Shown here: positions 28,789-39,047 of the stretch, piece after piece | Layout: the number at the start of each line of letters is the position of its first letter | How positions within the stretch are numbered: position 1 is the first letter of the stretch | Source of the DNA: Tillus elongatus | Taxonomy: Eukaryota; Arthropoda; Insecta; Coleoptera; Cleridae | Assembly: GCA_964006375.1 (NCBI GenBank) | Contig: OZ023269.1 | Location: 58,616,468 to 58,680,467, forward strand | DNA: 64,000 nt | Reading direction: 5' to 3' | Made by a program: the position numbers and the translations under genes | The notes under the pieces: model-generated | What the model was told of the DNA's origin: nothing | Database searches by the model: none | Seen by the model: only the letters and a program-made list of their open reading frames with translations

Positions 28789-28876
<88 letters not shown>
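28789..28876. repeat. (TA)n microsatellite
   Basis: About 88 bp of TA repeats, directly against the palindrome. Confidence 0.98.
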
Positions 28877-28878
<2 letters not shown>

Positions 28879-29488
28879 AAAACGCATTTGCTGCGTCAAC
28901 ACTTTTTTGTTATTGCAAATGGATAACTCTTATTAGATGCCTTATATTTATTTTTTTCAAAAATCAGAAAAAATCTGTTAGCGATTTAGTTTGCTTTAAA
29001 ATGGTCTTATAAATCCAAAACAAGGGTTCTTTTAACTTAATCATAGGTATACTATATCAACACACAAAGGTGTTAAGCAAATTGCCTATTGCATAAACTT
29101 CAACATTCACGGGATGAAATATACTCGACCAGTATATTATTGTACATCCGCCTAAATGAGTTGGCGTATGCATACATGTAGAAGCTGTTGGTCGAACAAT
29201 ATGCGCTCGGCGGATGTACAATAATATACTGGTCGAGTGTATTTCATCGCGGTAGTGTTTAAGTTTATGCAATAGGCAATTTGCTTAACACCTTTGCATG
29301 TTGATATAGTATACCTATGATTAAGTTGAAAGAACCCTTGTTTTGATTTATAAAACCATTTTAAAGCAAACCTAAATCGCTAAACTAACAGTTTTTTTCT
29401 GATATTTAAAAAAATATATATAAGGCACCTAACGAGAGTTATCCATTTGCAATAACAAAAAAGTGTTGACGCAGCAAGTGCGTTTTGG
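28877..29488. repeat. 612-bp near-perfect palindrome
   Basis: It starts CCAAAACGCATTTGCTGCGT and ends ACGCAGCAAGTGCGTTTTGG. Arms of about 270-300 bp pair almost completely around a centre at about 29,182. The outer motif is the GCAGCAAGTGCG core found across the window. No ORF of note; likely a fold-back element. Confidence 0.85.
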
Positions 29489-29713
29489 TAGCGAATTTTT
29501 TGTGGTAAGAGTTGTAATAAAAAAATTGGTAATCAAATAGTAAATAAAAGTATTAAAAAAAGTGTTTCATTCATTTCAAATCTTAAATCCTTCCCATTCA
29601 GCTAGAATCTTCAAAAATATTGATACATGTATAGTGAAGCCTTCAGAAAATCACACATTTATTCCGATACTTGAGAAAAATAAATAAAAGGCACTTGAAA
29701 AGATTTGTCGATT

Positions 29714-29717
29714 CGCA
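29714..29717. other. Target-site duplication of errantivirus C, left copy (CGCA)
   Basis: CGCA directly precedes the left LTR and is repeated at 56829-56832 directly after the right LTR. Confidence 0.85.
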
Positions 29718-30140
29718 ACTTGACTTTACGGTTAAGACGTTTGAATTTTTAAAACAATTTATTTACTACTTTAAACAATCAATACTTAAATACTTAATAC
29801 AAAAATGAATAACATAAAATAATGACAAAGGTAACGATCAACATACATGTGATCTAAAGTCTAGCACGCGATGTGCAGTCTTAACTACTCGGAACAAAAA
29901 TGAACGGTCGTATCCTTGTGAGCAGCCTATTTATACACTACACTCCAGGCGTGGCACTATTGTCTCTGGGTGTAACAAAGGATCTGCTGATGTAGATTCT
30001 CACAAGTGATATTCCGTCCACTTGCTAGTCTGAGCCTGCATACTTGTGGGCTCCTGTAAGTCTACAGCTGACTCGACGGTCCTTACTGTGGGAAGGCAAC
30101 TTTGTATTATAAAGGGCCATTGTTTGGGCTCCATTTATCT
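29718..30140 (-). repeat. Errantivirus C 3' LTR
   Basis: 423 bp, matching 56414-56828. It contains a TATTTATAC block near 29,929. Confidence 0.92.
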
Positions 30141-30154
30141 CCTCCCCTTTTTAA
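30141..30154 (-). promoter_or_regulatory. Errantivirus C polypurine tract
   Basis: On the minus strand AAAAAGGGGAGG lies directly before the 3' LTR, the expected site for plus-strand priming of reverse transcription. Confidence 0.85.
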
Positions 30155-30163
30155 AGAACGAAG

Positions 30164-30910
30164 CTATGGTTCGTTCCGGATTTTCAAGGGAAATCCGGAC
30201 TCGGTGGTTCCTGGGTTGTTTTCCTTGTCTTCTTTGGTGGTTCTTCGTTTCTTCAACTCCATTCGGACGGCTATAGTTGTTATTGTTATCAAGGCAGCTA
30301 CATACAATAATATGGTCCATATACTCAGGTGATGGATCGGTATATTTATTGGTCCTGGTATATTTTGTTTAATATTTTGAAGTTGATGTTGGATTTGATT
30401 GATGTCATGTAGCTGTACGTTTTCTAGTGATAGTTCAGGTACCTTTTCTCGATTTATGTGATCTTCTGAAATGGGGGTTTCTAATGTAGGCAGATTGAAT
30501 AGCTGTTGTGTTTCTGCTGTTGTTGGGCCGGTCTTGTAGATCTTAGTGCCTAATCTCAATTGGCAATTTGGTTGAAGGTTGACTAATTTGGTATCTTTGA
30601 TTATGTTGGTCCACTCCTGTTCCTGGCAAGTTATTCTGGCGTTAGTTTCTTCGGGTGCTATAACTATATATTGACTGGTTCCATATCTCGAAACTGTGGT
30701 TTTATTAATTTTGACTAATTCTTGATTACAATTGTTAATAGGTTTTTGAAATTTGATTAGTTTGATTTCACATGGGTTTTGATCATTCATGATTGTGAGA
30801 TTATCGTCTTTGCAAAAATATATCTGGTCATTTAAATGTTGACACTCTTCATTACGATAGGCATATTGTTGAATACCTAGGATTAGGTATTTGGTTCTAG
30901 GAATTATCAT
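30164..30910 (-). pseudogene. Errantivirus C envelope glycoprotein, C-terminal half
   Basis: The 248-codon open stretch has many cysteines in its first half (for example CQHLNDQIYFCKDD and CEIK), N-linked sequons (NLT, NKT), and near the end one strong hydrophobic membrane segment (LSIWTILLYVAALITITTIAV) followed by a basic tail. This is the C-terminal layout of errantivirus Env, a class I-like fusion protein related to baculovirus F. The N-terminal half with signal peptide and furin site is not open. Upstream sequence at about 31,480-31,330 still reads as the helical region of Env but has stops, and it is joined directly to an RT remnant, so a deletion removed the start of env. Confidence 0.75.
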
Positions 30911-31507
30911 CGTAAAAGTGTGTGTATTTCTAGGGAAAGGTAATGTGTATAATTGATATTAATTATACTCTGATTCGTCTACTAGAGGTATCTCTATTTG
31001 AAATATAATTTGGAAATTGTTTTGAACTGCTTTTATTTTAAATATTTTTTCGTAGAGATTTAGATCAGTGGTTGTTATTATTATATAATATATATTAATC
31101 TAGCATAAGTTGCATAATTTTGTATCTTATTGATTTCTTTTATTATAAATTTTGGCTTTAATATTGATGTGTGAAAGATTCCTAACTTTGAAAAAGTGAT
31201 GGCATTTTCTGTTAGTGCTATTTCTTGAATATTGTTTAATAATTGCCCTAGCTGTGTGAGTAATTCTAGAATCTTTATACGATGGTAGTGAGTTAGCTGT
31301 TCACTCCTCAGGCTATCGACTGTATTACCTAATTCATGTTTACTATTGTGTCCTGGTTATGACTCAATCCTACTATTCTATTAAATTCGACTATTGCCTC
31401 GAGCATGACCGAATTCTGGGACCTAAAAAGTTCATGAATTTTATTTTGGTTTGTCGTTAAGACTTCTATTGCCTGATAAATGCTTTACACGAGTTAAAGG
31501 CAGCAAT
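30911..31507 (-). pseudogene. Decayed env N-terminal region and deletion junction with RT
   Basis: Short helical Env-like segments (around 31,480-31,380) with stops. The RT remnant meets them near 31,490, showing loss of RNase H, integrase and the env start. Confidence 0.5.
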
Positions 31508-31880
31508 TTATTCTTCATCGTTCACGTTTATTTTCGAGTTTTTCCTTAAGCATTTTGTTAGTGGTTTCGTAACGTGTGCGAAGTTTTCTATGAACTTACG
31601 ATAGTATCCAACTAATCCTAGGAATGATTTGATTTCCTTGGGGGTTTTAGGTATTGGGAATTTCCTTATTGCGTCCAGTTTCTTTGGATTCGGACGAATC
31701 CCGTCTGGGCTGACCACGTGTCCCAAAAACTCGGCTTCCTTCTTTAGGAAATCGCTTTTGTCTAGCTGGATCTTTAAGTTGCTTTGTCTGAAGCGCTCGA
31801 ATACTAGGTTTAATTTCTCAAGGTGTTTCTGTAACGATGTGGAGAAAACTATGACGCCATCCATATATACAAGGCATGCG
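31508..31880 (-). pseudogene. Errantivirus C RT remnant fused in frame to a LINE
   Basis: Codons from about 31,880 downwards read VYMDGVIVFSTSLQKHLEKL, then AEFLGHVVSPDGIRPNPKK and SFLGLVGYYRKFIENFAHVTKPL: the gypsy-type RT active site, palm end and thumb. The expected YxDD has become YMDG, so the second catalytic Asp is lost. Upstream, in the same open frame of 258 codons (31508-32284), is the RNase H domain of a LINE. The join is therefore a chimeric ORF made by insertion and deletion. Confidence 0.85.
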
Positions 31881-32667
31881 AGGTCCCCTTCGAACCGCCG
31901 CATTTTATGCAGGTGTTTCTTGACGGCCATGTGTCCCGTCAAGAGACCTGTTGTGTTTCTGAGCTGTCCTCTGTTAAGATTTAGCAGCTCCACAGCTCTC
32001 TTTGAACTGGGTCCGTCAATTATTGACTTCCCATGTCTGAGCCTTGGACAGTCCGCCCAGTACACCTTGTGTTGGTTTCTGACCCAGGACTTAATGGCTC
32101 CCCTGGCAGTGCTCTTTGACACGCCCAGAGCCGGTTCTGGTCCCATAAATGGTTCTGCCGACCCTCTCTTCGCGAGACTGTCAGCTTGTTCATTGCCTTT
32201 GACCCCCGAGTGACCCGGAACCCAGATGAGGGTCACCTCATTCTGCCCAGCCAGGTCGCTCGTCTCGTCTCGGCACTCACTCACCAGCCAGGAATTTACC
32301 CGTGGGCTACTTAGTGCCTTAAGGCTGCCTGGCTGTCTGTGGCTATGAGGATCCGCATGTTGGTGTAGCCCCTCCTCTTGTTCTCCCGCACACAGTGTAG
32401 GATGGCGTACATCTCGGTCTGAAACACCGTTGCATGGGCTCCGAGGGAAATACTATGACTTACCCTCGGTCCTTCCGAGTAAACACCTGCCCCCATCCCA
32501 CGCCCCCCGCCGGATCCGTCCGTGAACCAGACGAGCGCGTCCCGTGGTATGCTCGGCGTCTCCTCCCGCCATGCCTCGCGGTCAGGGATTTCCGCTGTAA
32601 AGTTGTCTTTTCTGCACATTCGCGGGCGCGCGATGTCTGACCTCATTTCAAGCATGGGCTCCTTCAC
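31881..32667 (-). pseudogene. LINE RNase H domain and C-terminal region
   Basis: Two frames: 32667-32311 holds WFTDGSGGGRGMGAGVY, FQTEMYAIL and IATDSQAALRH (Asp, Glu, Asp of RNase H); 32284 onwards holds VTLIWVPGHSGVKGNEQADSLAKRG, the final catalytic Asp block. A frameshift near 32,300 separates them. It ends at the fusion point with errantivirus RT. Confidence 0.88.
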
Positions 32668-32761
32668 TGTCTCCTGAATTTTGCAGTGGCCCCTGAAGCC
32701 TGGGTTAGTCTACTATTGCAGGCTAGTCTGTATAGTCCTAGCCTGGCCTCCCCCATAATAA

Positions 32762-34199
32762 CTAAGTGTAGGGGGGGGGGGGCAGATCCAGCAACACCTC
32801 CATGGAGGCTGTTGGGGTTGAAGTCATGGCCCCTGTGATGCCTAGGCAAGCCATCCTTTGGATCTTGCCTAGTTTTTGTTTGGCAGTGGATTGTGTCACC
32901 TTAGGCCACCAGACCAGTGCCGCATATGTTAACGATGGTCTGACCACCCTTGTGTACAGCCAGTGGGCCATACTAGGTCTTAGTCCCCACGTTTTTCCAT
33001 ATAGCCGCCTAGTGATGGCTAAGGTCATGACTGCCTTACGCAGTATTTTTCCAATGTGACCATTCCAGGTTAGCTTAGAGTCCAATACGACCCCAAGATA
33101 TTTTACCTCCCTGGCCATTGGAACGCTCCTACCGTATACAGTGAGAGTTCTGTGGCTGCCGCATTTCCTCCTCCTCGTAAACGGCACGACGTTGCTTTCT
33201 CGGGGCCCACACCGAGCCCTTGATCAACCGTCCACCCTTCCACCACTTTCAGTGCAGTCTGCATGCGCTCCCACACTGCCTGTGTGACCTTTTCTCGGAC
33301 TATGATGACAATGTCGTCCGCATAGCTCTGTACCTCATACCCCCCCCCCACCGAGAGCCTCCCCAGCAGGCCGTCCACGACTAGGCACCAGAGCAAGGGA
33401 GACAGAACGCTCCCCTGCGGACACCCCGCCGCGACCCCCGCCAGCAGAGTCCCTCCCGCAGCACGTCTCCTCTATTCCACGCTCTCGGGCAGCTGCCAGG
33501 ACCGACCCGAACGTGGTGTTGCTAAAGGCCCTCTCTATGTCTAGGAAGGCCCCCAGCGCCACCTCCCCTGTTTCAGCACCAGTTGGTGCAGTGCTGTTTC
33601 TGTTGAGAATCCTGCTCTGTATGCATATTGTCCGCAGTGTAGGGGATATGCTTCCAGTACACCGCCCCTAATGTGCCGGTCGAGCAGTTTTTCCACTGTT
33701 TTTAGCAAGAAGGACATGAGACTTATTGGCCTCAGGGACTTTGCCTGGTCTGTTGGACACCCAGGTTTAGGAATGAATACAACCCTGGCCGGTCTCCATG
33801 CCCTCGGAATGTACCCCAGAGCCAGGCTGGCCCTCATAATGAGGGTAAGCACCGGCGCCAGAGCATGATGGGCATTATTCCATCAAATCCCGGCGATTTG
33901 TATAGCTTAAAGCTGTTAATGGTCCATCTGATTTTGCTCCAGGTAACCACCTCTTTAGCGACTGTCCAGGCTACTCTAGATGCCCGCCTATAAGGCGCCT
34001 CTATTTCTGAGTGCTCCCAGTCCGGAGGTGATTGGTTTATTATGTTACAGCCGGGGAAGTGCGCCTGGAGTAAAATTTCCATAGTTTCCTCCCCCGAGCT
34101 TGTAAAGCCTCCCGTGGATGTTCTAAGGGAGCCTATGTTAGTCTGAGGGCCCTTGGACAGGATCTTGTGTAGTCGAGCACTCTCAGACGTGTTTTCCAC
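32762..34199 (-). pseudogene. LINE reverse transcriptase
   Basis: Several frames together cover the RT: YKSPGFDGIMPIML near 33,880, VVFIPKPG...KSLRPISLMSFLLKTVEKLLDRHI near 33,790-33,660, GAFLDIERAFSNTTF near 33,540, the YADDIVIIVRE active site near 33,310, and KYLGVVLDSKLTWNGHI near 33,090. A run of C/G (33340-33350 and 32773-32782) marks likely slippage sites. All parts are collinear, so the domain is complete in content but not in frame. Confidence 0.88.
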
Positions 34200-34317
34200 T
34201 TCCTCGCAGTGCCTCCTCCACGACTCCTTCTTGGCGCCCCTCAGTCTTTTGTTATAGGTCGTTAGGGCCTGTCTATATTCATCCTATGCTCCCGACCTTT
34301 TGGCTGCGTTAAACAGC

Positions 34318-35310
34318 TTACGAACCTGCGTCCTCCTTTGCCTGAGGTTCTCGTTCCACCACGGGACGTTCCTGGTTCAGGGGGCAGTTGGCGTTGTAGG
34401 CCGAGGTGATTGCGTCTCGCAATTGGACTGCTGCAATCTCGAGGTCTATTGAATTGTCTATGGTATTCTTAACCCCCGGCAGTTCCACAGCTAGGTCTGA
34501 CCTGTAGGCTTCCCAGTCCGCCTTGCGAGGGTCCCGGTACCATACCGTTTGTCTTTCGACTTTGGAGATTTCAAACCGGATGTATCTGTGGTCTGAGTTA
34601 CTCACTTCCCCAGACACAGCCCAGCTCTTAACAAAGTCACTCAGAAACTGGGTAGAAACTGTTAGATCTAAAACTTCCTCACGCCGTGTTGTGACGAATG
34701 TCGGTTTGTTACCTCTATTCAATATGTCTAAATTAAAGTTCATAAAGAATTGTAAAAGTGCCTCATCCCTAGAGTTTGTGTCCGAGCTACCCCACAACTC
34801 ATGGTGGGCATTCGCATCCATGCCGATGATGGTCTGCCATCCACCTGCTCTGCTACCCACCATCAGCTGCTCCAATTCGTTGGGTGGAGGAGGGTCCGTG
34901 CTGTCCCCTGACAGATAGGCTGACGCGACAGTAATGTCCTTCAGCCCATCCGCTCCTCCACATCGGATTTTGATCGTTGCCAGGTCCCTGGAACAGAAAT
35001 TCATTAGAGGCAGAAACTCTATCCTTTCCCTGACAAAAATGCAGGCTCTCGGGTTCTCGCTGGATCTGCTGTAGATGAGCTTTCCAGTAGCTCCGCCGAG
35101 TCCCTTGATCTCTCCTTTATAGGAGTACGGTTCCTGGATGAGGGCCACATCCGTGTTCCTCAGAGCCATCAGTAGTTCGGCCGTGGCTACCCTACTGTGT
35201 TGGAGGTTGACCTGAAGGAACCTAAGTCCCGTTAACCCTAAGTTGCTTCCCCAGTGGGCGGAAGCTAACCCTTCCCAGGCCCCAGAATGCATTGATGGAG
35301 GTTCCTTCAA
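34318..35310 (-). pseudogene. LINE APE-type endonuclease
   Basis: A 330-codon stretch with LRFLQVNLQHSRVATAELL, DVALIQEPYSYKG (catalytic Glu in QEP), TVASAYLSGDS, IIGMDANAHHELWGS (Asp/Asn of DANAHH), and VSNSDHRYIRFEI (Ser-Asp-His). This is the apurinic endonuclease domain that nicks target DNA in Jockey/R1-type LINEs. All visible catalytic residues are present. The downstream frame changes before RT. Confidence 0.9.
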
Positions 35311-35754
35311 GGGCTCTGTAAGACGTCTGGTCGATCGAGAAGGCGAGAGTCTGTCCTTTCTCCTCTGCCTTTCTGCTTAGAACCGACCAGTGTTGTGTCC
35401 CCAGTTCAGGGTTCTGGATCTTAAGTCTACTGATCACTGTCTCCTGCGGGGCGGTGTCAGGGATCCGTACGAGGACCTTGCGTCTCTTTGGGAGTCCTTG
35501 GGCTCGACGGCTGTCAAGTCCGCCCCCTCCCAAATCTGACCGAGGCCCCCGATCGTTTTCCGCAGCCAGTCCCACGACAGCGGGCCGGTACAGGTTATCC
35601 AGATGATGCCCCCCGCCAGGCGCGCCCGGTGGAACTGAGGCGGGCTCTCCCCTTCCTGAAGAGAGTCCACCGCAGCTACCACCGCAGCCTGGATCAGGTC
35701 TGCCTTCCCCTGGTCTAGCGTGACCTCAGGATGGCGTCTGTTAATCACCGCCAT
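35222..35754 (-). pseudogene. LINE ORF1 with DUF4780-like domain
   Basis: Two overlapping frames (35754-35434 and 35575-35222) read IIWITCTGPLSWDWLRKTIGGL..., then KVLVRIPDTAPQETVISRL, NPELGTQHWSVLSRK and LAFSIDQTSYRALEG...FWGLGRVSFRPLG. This layout (a tandem RRM-like fold, DUF4780) is common in ORF1 proteins of arthropod LINEs. No CCHC knuckles are seen. A frameshift divides it. Confidence 0.7.
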
Positions 35755-35759
35755 CCCTA

Positions 35760-36735
35760 GGCCCTCCGCAACCTCCCTATACGAGCCAGTCTCCGCCGGT
35801 GTTCCGGCCTTGGTCCTTTTTGGAGGTCTGTCTGTAGTAGGCGTGCTAGAGCCAGAGCGCAGCGTCTTCTGACTCGCACTCTCCTCTTGCGCCTTTACAG
35901 GTGCCCTGGCCCTTTGGGACGTCTGTCTGTAGTGGGCGTGCTAGAGTTCGAGCGCGTCCTCTTCTGACTCGCACTTCCCTCTTGCGCCTTTGCAGGTTTC
36001 TCGACCGTCTACGTCCCGGTCGCTAGTTTCTGCGCCCTCCGGAACTTCTTTTTTTGCGCCCCGGAAAGATGCTTGAACTGCCGGGGCAATCCCTCTACTC
36101 TTACAGTAGAGTCCTCACTGGTTGAGGGGCCCCCGGAGTCCGCCTAGCTCGCCGCCCTCCGGTGGGACCCAGCCTCCAGCTTGGGTGTCGGGGACAGGTC
36201 TCTGGCGGAAGTTACCCCCTGATCCCCCGTATCTACGCCGGTCGTGAGACCTCCAGAGTTCGCTGCTCCCCCTCCCCCTCCGGCTCGTCTCCGTTTCCGG
36301 AATAGACTCAAGGCACAAGTCTGTAGCCGGAACCACTCCTCGAGCCTCATTGGTTTTGGTTTTATATGTGTTTATTATCTTCATGTTGTTCCCACGAGAA
36401 TGGGGGAAATACTGTCCATACCATCAGAACCCCCTGTGTGGTGCAAAGCGGGTTACTCTGGAGGGTTGCCCGGTACTCCAGAGGTTCCGTTTACGACACC
36501 ATCGCCCTGGTGCCATCCATCCATAGGCACGGGTCACGTGACACCGTAGATTGGGGGAGTTTAGTTAGACCTTTTTGTCTAGATCCGTCATGTTTAGTTA
36601 TTAGAAGGGTCACCTCGTGCAGGATGCGGATTTTTACCGCGCATGACGGTCTTGGGGAAAGCTTCATCGAAAGTGTATGTTGTTATTTCCAGTTCCTCAG
36701 CTTGCCCTCTGGAGTCCTTTGGCCCGCGACTCCTT
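35760..36735 (-). other. LINE 5' region, no intact ORF
   Basis: GC-rich; contains two partial repeats of a Ser/Arg/Glu-coding segment (35,818-35,890 and 35,905-35,990). Probably the start of ORF1 and the 5' UTR. Confidence 0.6.
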
Positions 36736-37134
36736 AACCCCTTCGTGGGTGTTGATTAATACGTGATTAATTATGTCAAGTTCATTATTACGTACGAAAT
36801 ATTGCTGGGTTATTATATTATTGAAATCTAAATGTGTTTCGGGTGATAATAAACCATCTGCTTTGGTTTCTATCTTTACCGATTGATTATCGTTAAGATC
36901 TGGAAATGTTATTGGTATAATCTTCTTGCCTATATATAGCTTGTGATCCTTAAAATCTATTCTAGCTTCATTTAGTCTGAGGAATTCCATCCCAAGTAGA
37001 CCAATGTAGTTATTGTTAAAATTAAAAAGACAGAATTCTTGTGTCTCATCTGAAATTGACTTAAACTTAATATTTGCACGTTTTGAGTGCGCTGAAATTC
37101 CATGCGCAGTGCGTATGGTAAAATTATGTGTAAA
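36736..37134 (-). pseudogene. Errantivirus C protease, C-terminal part
   Basis: The frame after the 17.7-kb insertion reads NIFTHNFTIRTAHGISAHSK and then LFNFNNNYIGLLGMEFLRLN, the closing hydrophobic Gly block of the retroviral-type protease, and continues into the protease-RT linker, stopping where LINE sequence begins near 36,735. The active-site half lies on the other side of the insertion at 55021-54842. Confidence 0.85.
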
Positions 37135-37140
37135 TATGTT
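37135..37140. other. 6-bp target-site duplication of the Polinton-type element, left copy (TATGTT)
   Basis: TATGTT precedes the left terminus and is repeated at 54836-54841. Removing the element and one copy closes the errantivirus protease reading frame exactly, which confirms the boundaries. Confidence 0.95.
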
Positions 37141-37379
37141 AGTAGATAGTGGGCCACCTGGGTCCATCCCCTCCACTTTTTACTGCGCATGCGCGAGTCA
37201 TCATGCGCATGCGCTGACCTGCGCAGACCTGTGACAGTTGACAGCTGACCTGTCAGATTTGACAGGTGTCAAATGTCACTGACCTGACAGCTGTCAACGT
37301 CAGCTGTCACCTGACCTGACATGTGTCAACGTCAGCTGTCACCTGACCTGACATGTGTCAACGTCAAATGTCACCTGAC

Positions 37380-37760
37380 CTGTCAGATGACGTCACAAGC
37401 ATTCCAAGATGGCTGACCTGTAATAGACAGTTGCAACCCGGGTTCTCTCTATGGAACTAACCTGAGATGACGTCACAAGCATTCCAAGATGGCTGACCTG
37501 TCATAGACAGCCACAAGTCAGGTCTCTATGGAACTAACCTGAGATGACGTCACAAGCATTCCAAGATGTCTGACCTGTGTCCATAGATAGCCACAAGCCA
37601 GGTTAGGTATTAACTGTCTTGTGATGACGTAAGATGTTCCGTCTGACCTGTGTCCATAGATAGCCACAAGCCAGGTTAGGTATTAACTGTCTTGTAATGA
37701 CGTAAGATGTTCCGTCTGACCTGTGTCCATAGATATCTACAAGTCAGGTCTCCATGTGTG
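37380..37760 (+). promoter_or_regulatory. Tandem units with CRE- and YY1-like motifs in the left repeat
   Basis: Three units of about 78 bp each carry TGACGTCACAAGCATTCCAA followed by GATGGCTGACCTG-like sequence; the AAGATGGC core resembles a YY1 site. Two further units of another repeat have TGACGTAAG half-sites. Mirror copies occur at 54440-54625. Function is inferred only. Confidence 0.45.
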
Positions 37761-38339
37761 TATTTGAAGAATACCATCTGTCTGATTGTTTATTTAGGTT
37801 AAGTGTTGTATGACATGCTTAGTACCCGCCATCTGATTGTTTATTGAGGTTATGTTTGTATTTGTTTATTAAGGTTATGTATGTATTTGTTTATTAAGGT
37901 TAGGTGTTCGTATACAGACTGATTACCAAGCCATTTTGATTGTTTATTAAGGTTATGTTTGTATTTGTTGATTAAGGTTATGTTCGTACACACACACAGC
38001 TGTCTGTATTTGTTTATTAAGGTTATGTTCACACACGTGTTGATTACCAGTCATATGATTGTTTGTTAAGGTTATGTTTGTATTTGTTATTTGAATGCAA
38101 ACAGAGATAATACAAGAGTGTACTTACATACAACAAGAGACGTCAGCCTTCTTTCACAGCTTAATACACACACTACTGAACAGGTGTCTTCTGTGTTGAG
38201 GATACAAACAGACAGACAACTGATTGCCATTGTTGAAGCTTGTACATGCTGTTTAACAAACACGTCATGACAGTTCGATGTCTTTGCTTAGACTGACAGA
38301 TGCATGTGTATTTGAAAGAAAAGCATTCGCCTGAACTTA

Positions 38340-38410
38340 GATTTGAACCCACGAACCTCGAATCGGCCATAGACAGCTTTCTCAGATATACACTGTCCCT
38401 AAACCAATAG
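38340..38410 (-). promoter_or_regulatory. tRNA-like Pol III A/B-box pair, left repeat, outward-facing
   Basis: Minus strand: A-box-like CTATTGGTTTAGGGACAG (38410-38393) and B-box-like GGTTCAAATC (38349-38340). Its partner in the right repeat faces the other way, so both point to the element's nearer end. Confidence 0.45.
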
Positions 38411-38840
38411 CTCCACAGACACACACGTTAAAAGTTTGTTCGCTGTTGTATATATAAAACAAAGCCAGTTGTTGTTTACATATGAGGTTAGGTGTTCGTA
38501 TACATGTTGATTACCAATCTGATTGTTTAGTAAGGTTATGTTTGTATTTGTTATTTGAATGCAAACAGACATAATAAGAAGAGTGTACTTACATACAGCA
38601 AGAGACGTCATCCTTGTTTCACGACTTAACACATACTGAACAAGTGTCTCTTGTATTGAGGAAACAAACTGATGTAAGAGAGAGAGAGAGGCCTTACAAA
38701 GGATAAACAACGTTTTACAGTTGTTAACCTTGATCCTGTTTGAGCTTGTCTGTGTATCTGTTTAATATACACAAGAGAGAGGCCCTCTTAAAGGTAAACA
38801 ACCTGTCAGTTGATGACCTTGTGTTATATCTGTTCAATAA

Positions 38841-38878
38841 CCCCACATTATTCGTGTTTGAGCTTGTCTAGAATACAG
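38841..38878 (+). repeat. Direct repeat left of the KilA-N cassette
   Basis: 38 bp starting CCCCACATTATTCGTGTTTG; a 37-bp near-copy lies at 40061-40097. The right terminal repeat has a single inverted counterpart at 49999-50033. Confidence 0.85.
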
Positions 38879-38946
38879 TCATTAGAAGTATGACATCATC
38901 CATGTAAAAACAAATACAGTTTAAAACGGTTACTGTGGGTAACATG

Positions 38947-38953
38947 TATAAAT
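38947..38953 (+). promoter_or_regulatory. Likely TATA box of the KilA-N gene
   Basis: TATAAAT about 100 bp before the start codon, with an arthropod initiator-like TCAGTT at 38990. Confidence 0.5.
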
Positions 38954-39047
38954 TGGCTACACACAGACACTCTTAAACATATTCACAAGTCAGTTGTTGT
39001 TGAGAAAAGACTTACTGCAGTTTGTTCTAACCCAAATCTGTTTTAAA

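Larger units (their letters stand above)
31881..36735 (-). mobile_element. LINE with RNase H (Jockey superfamily, R1/LOA/I-like), 3'-deleted
   Basis: GC-rich compared with its surroundings. On the minus strand the order is a 5' region (36735-35760), ORF1 with a DUF4780-like domain, then ORF2 with APE-type endonuclease, RT and RNase H. It ends abruptly inside ORF2 at the errantivirus RT, without 3' UTR or poly(A), so its 3' end was lost together with the start of the errantivirus RT. Multiple frameshifts are present. The 5' boundary near 36,735 is estimated from where protease coding stops matching. Confidence 0.82.
37141..38878 (+). repeat. Left terminal inverted repeat, outer part
   Basis: Pairs with the right repeat read inward from 54835. 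It contains NRF1-like palindromes (37184-37194, 37204-37214), tandem CTGTCA/TGACAG motifs (37230-37385), three CRE-like TGACGTCA sites (37388, 37468, 37544), TTTATTAAGGTTATGT repeats (37790-38070), a tRNA-like segment (38340-38410) and one unit of the sequence that is expanded to about 16 copies in the right repeat. Confidence 0.88.
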
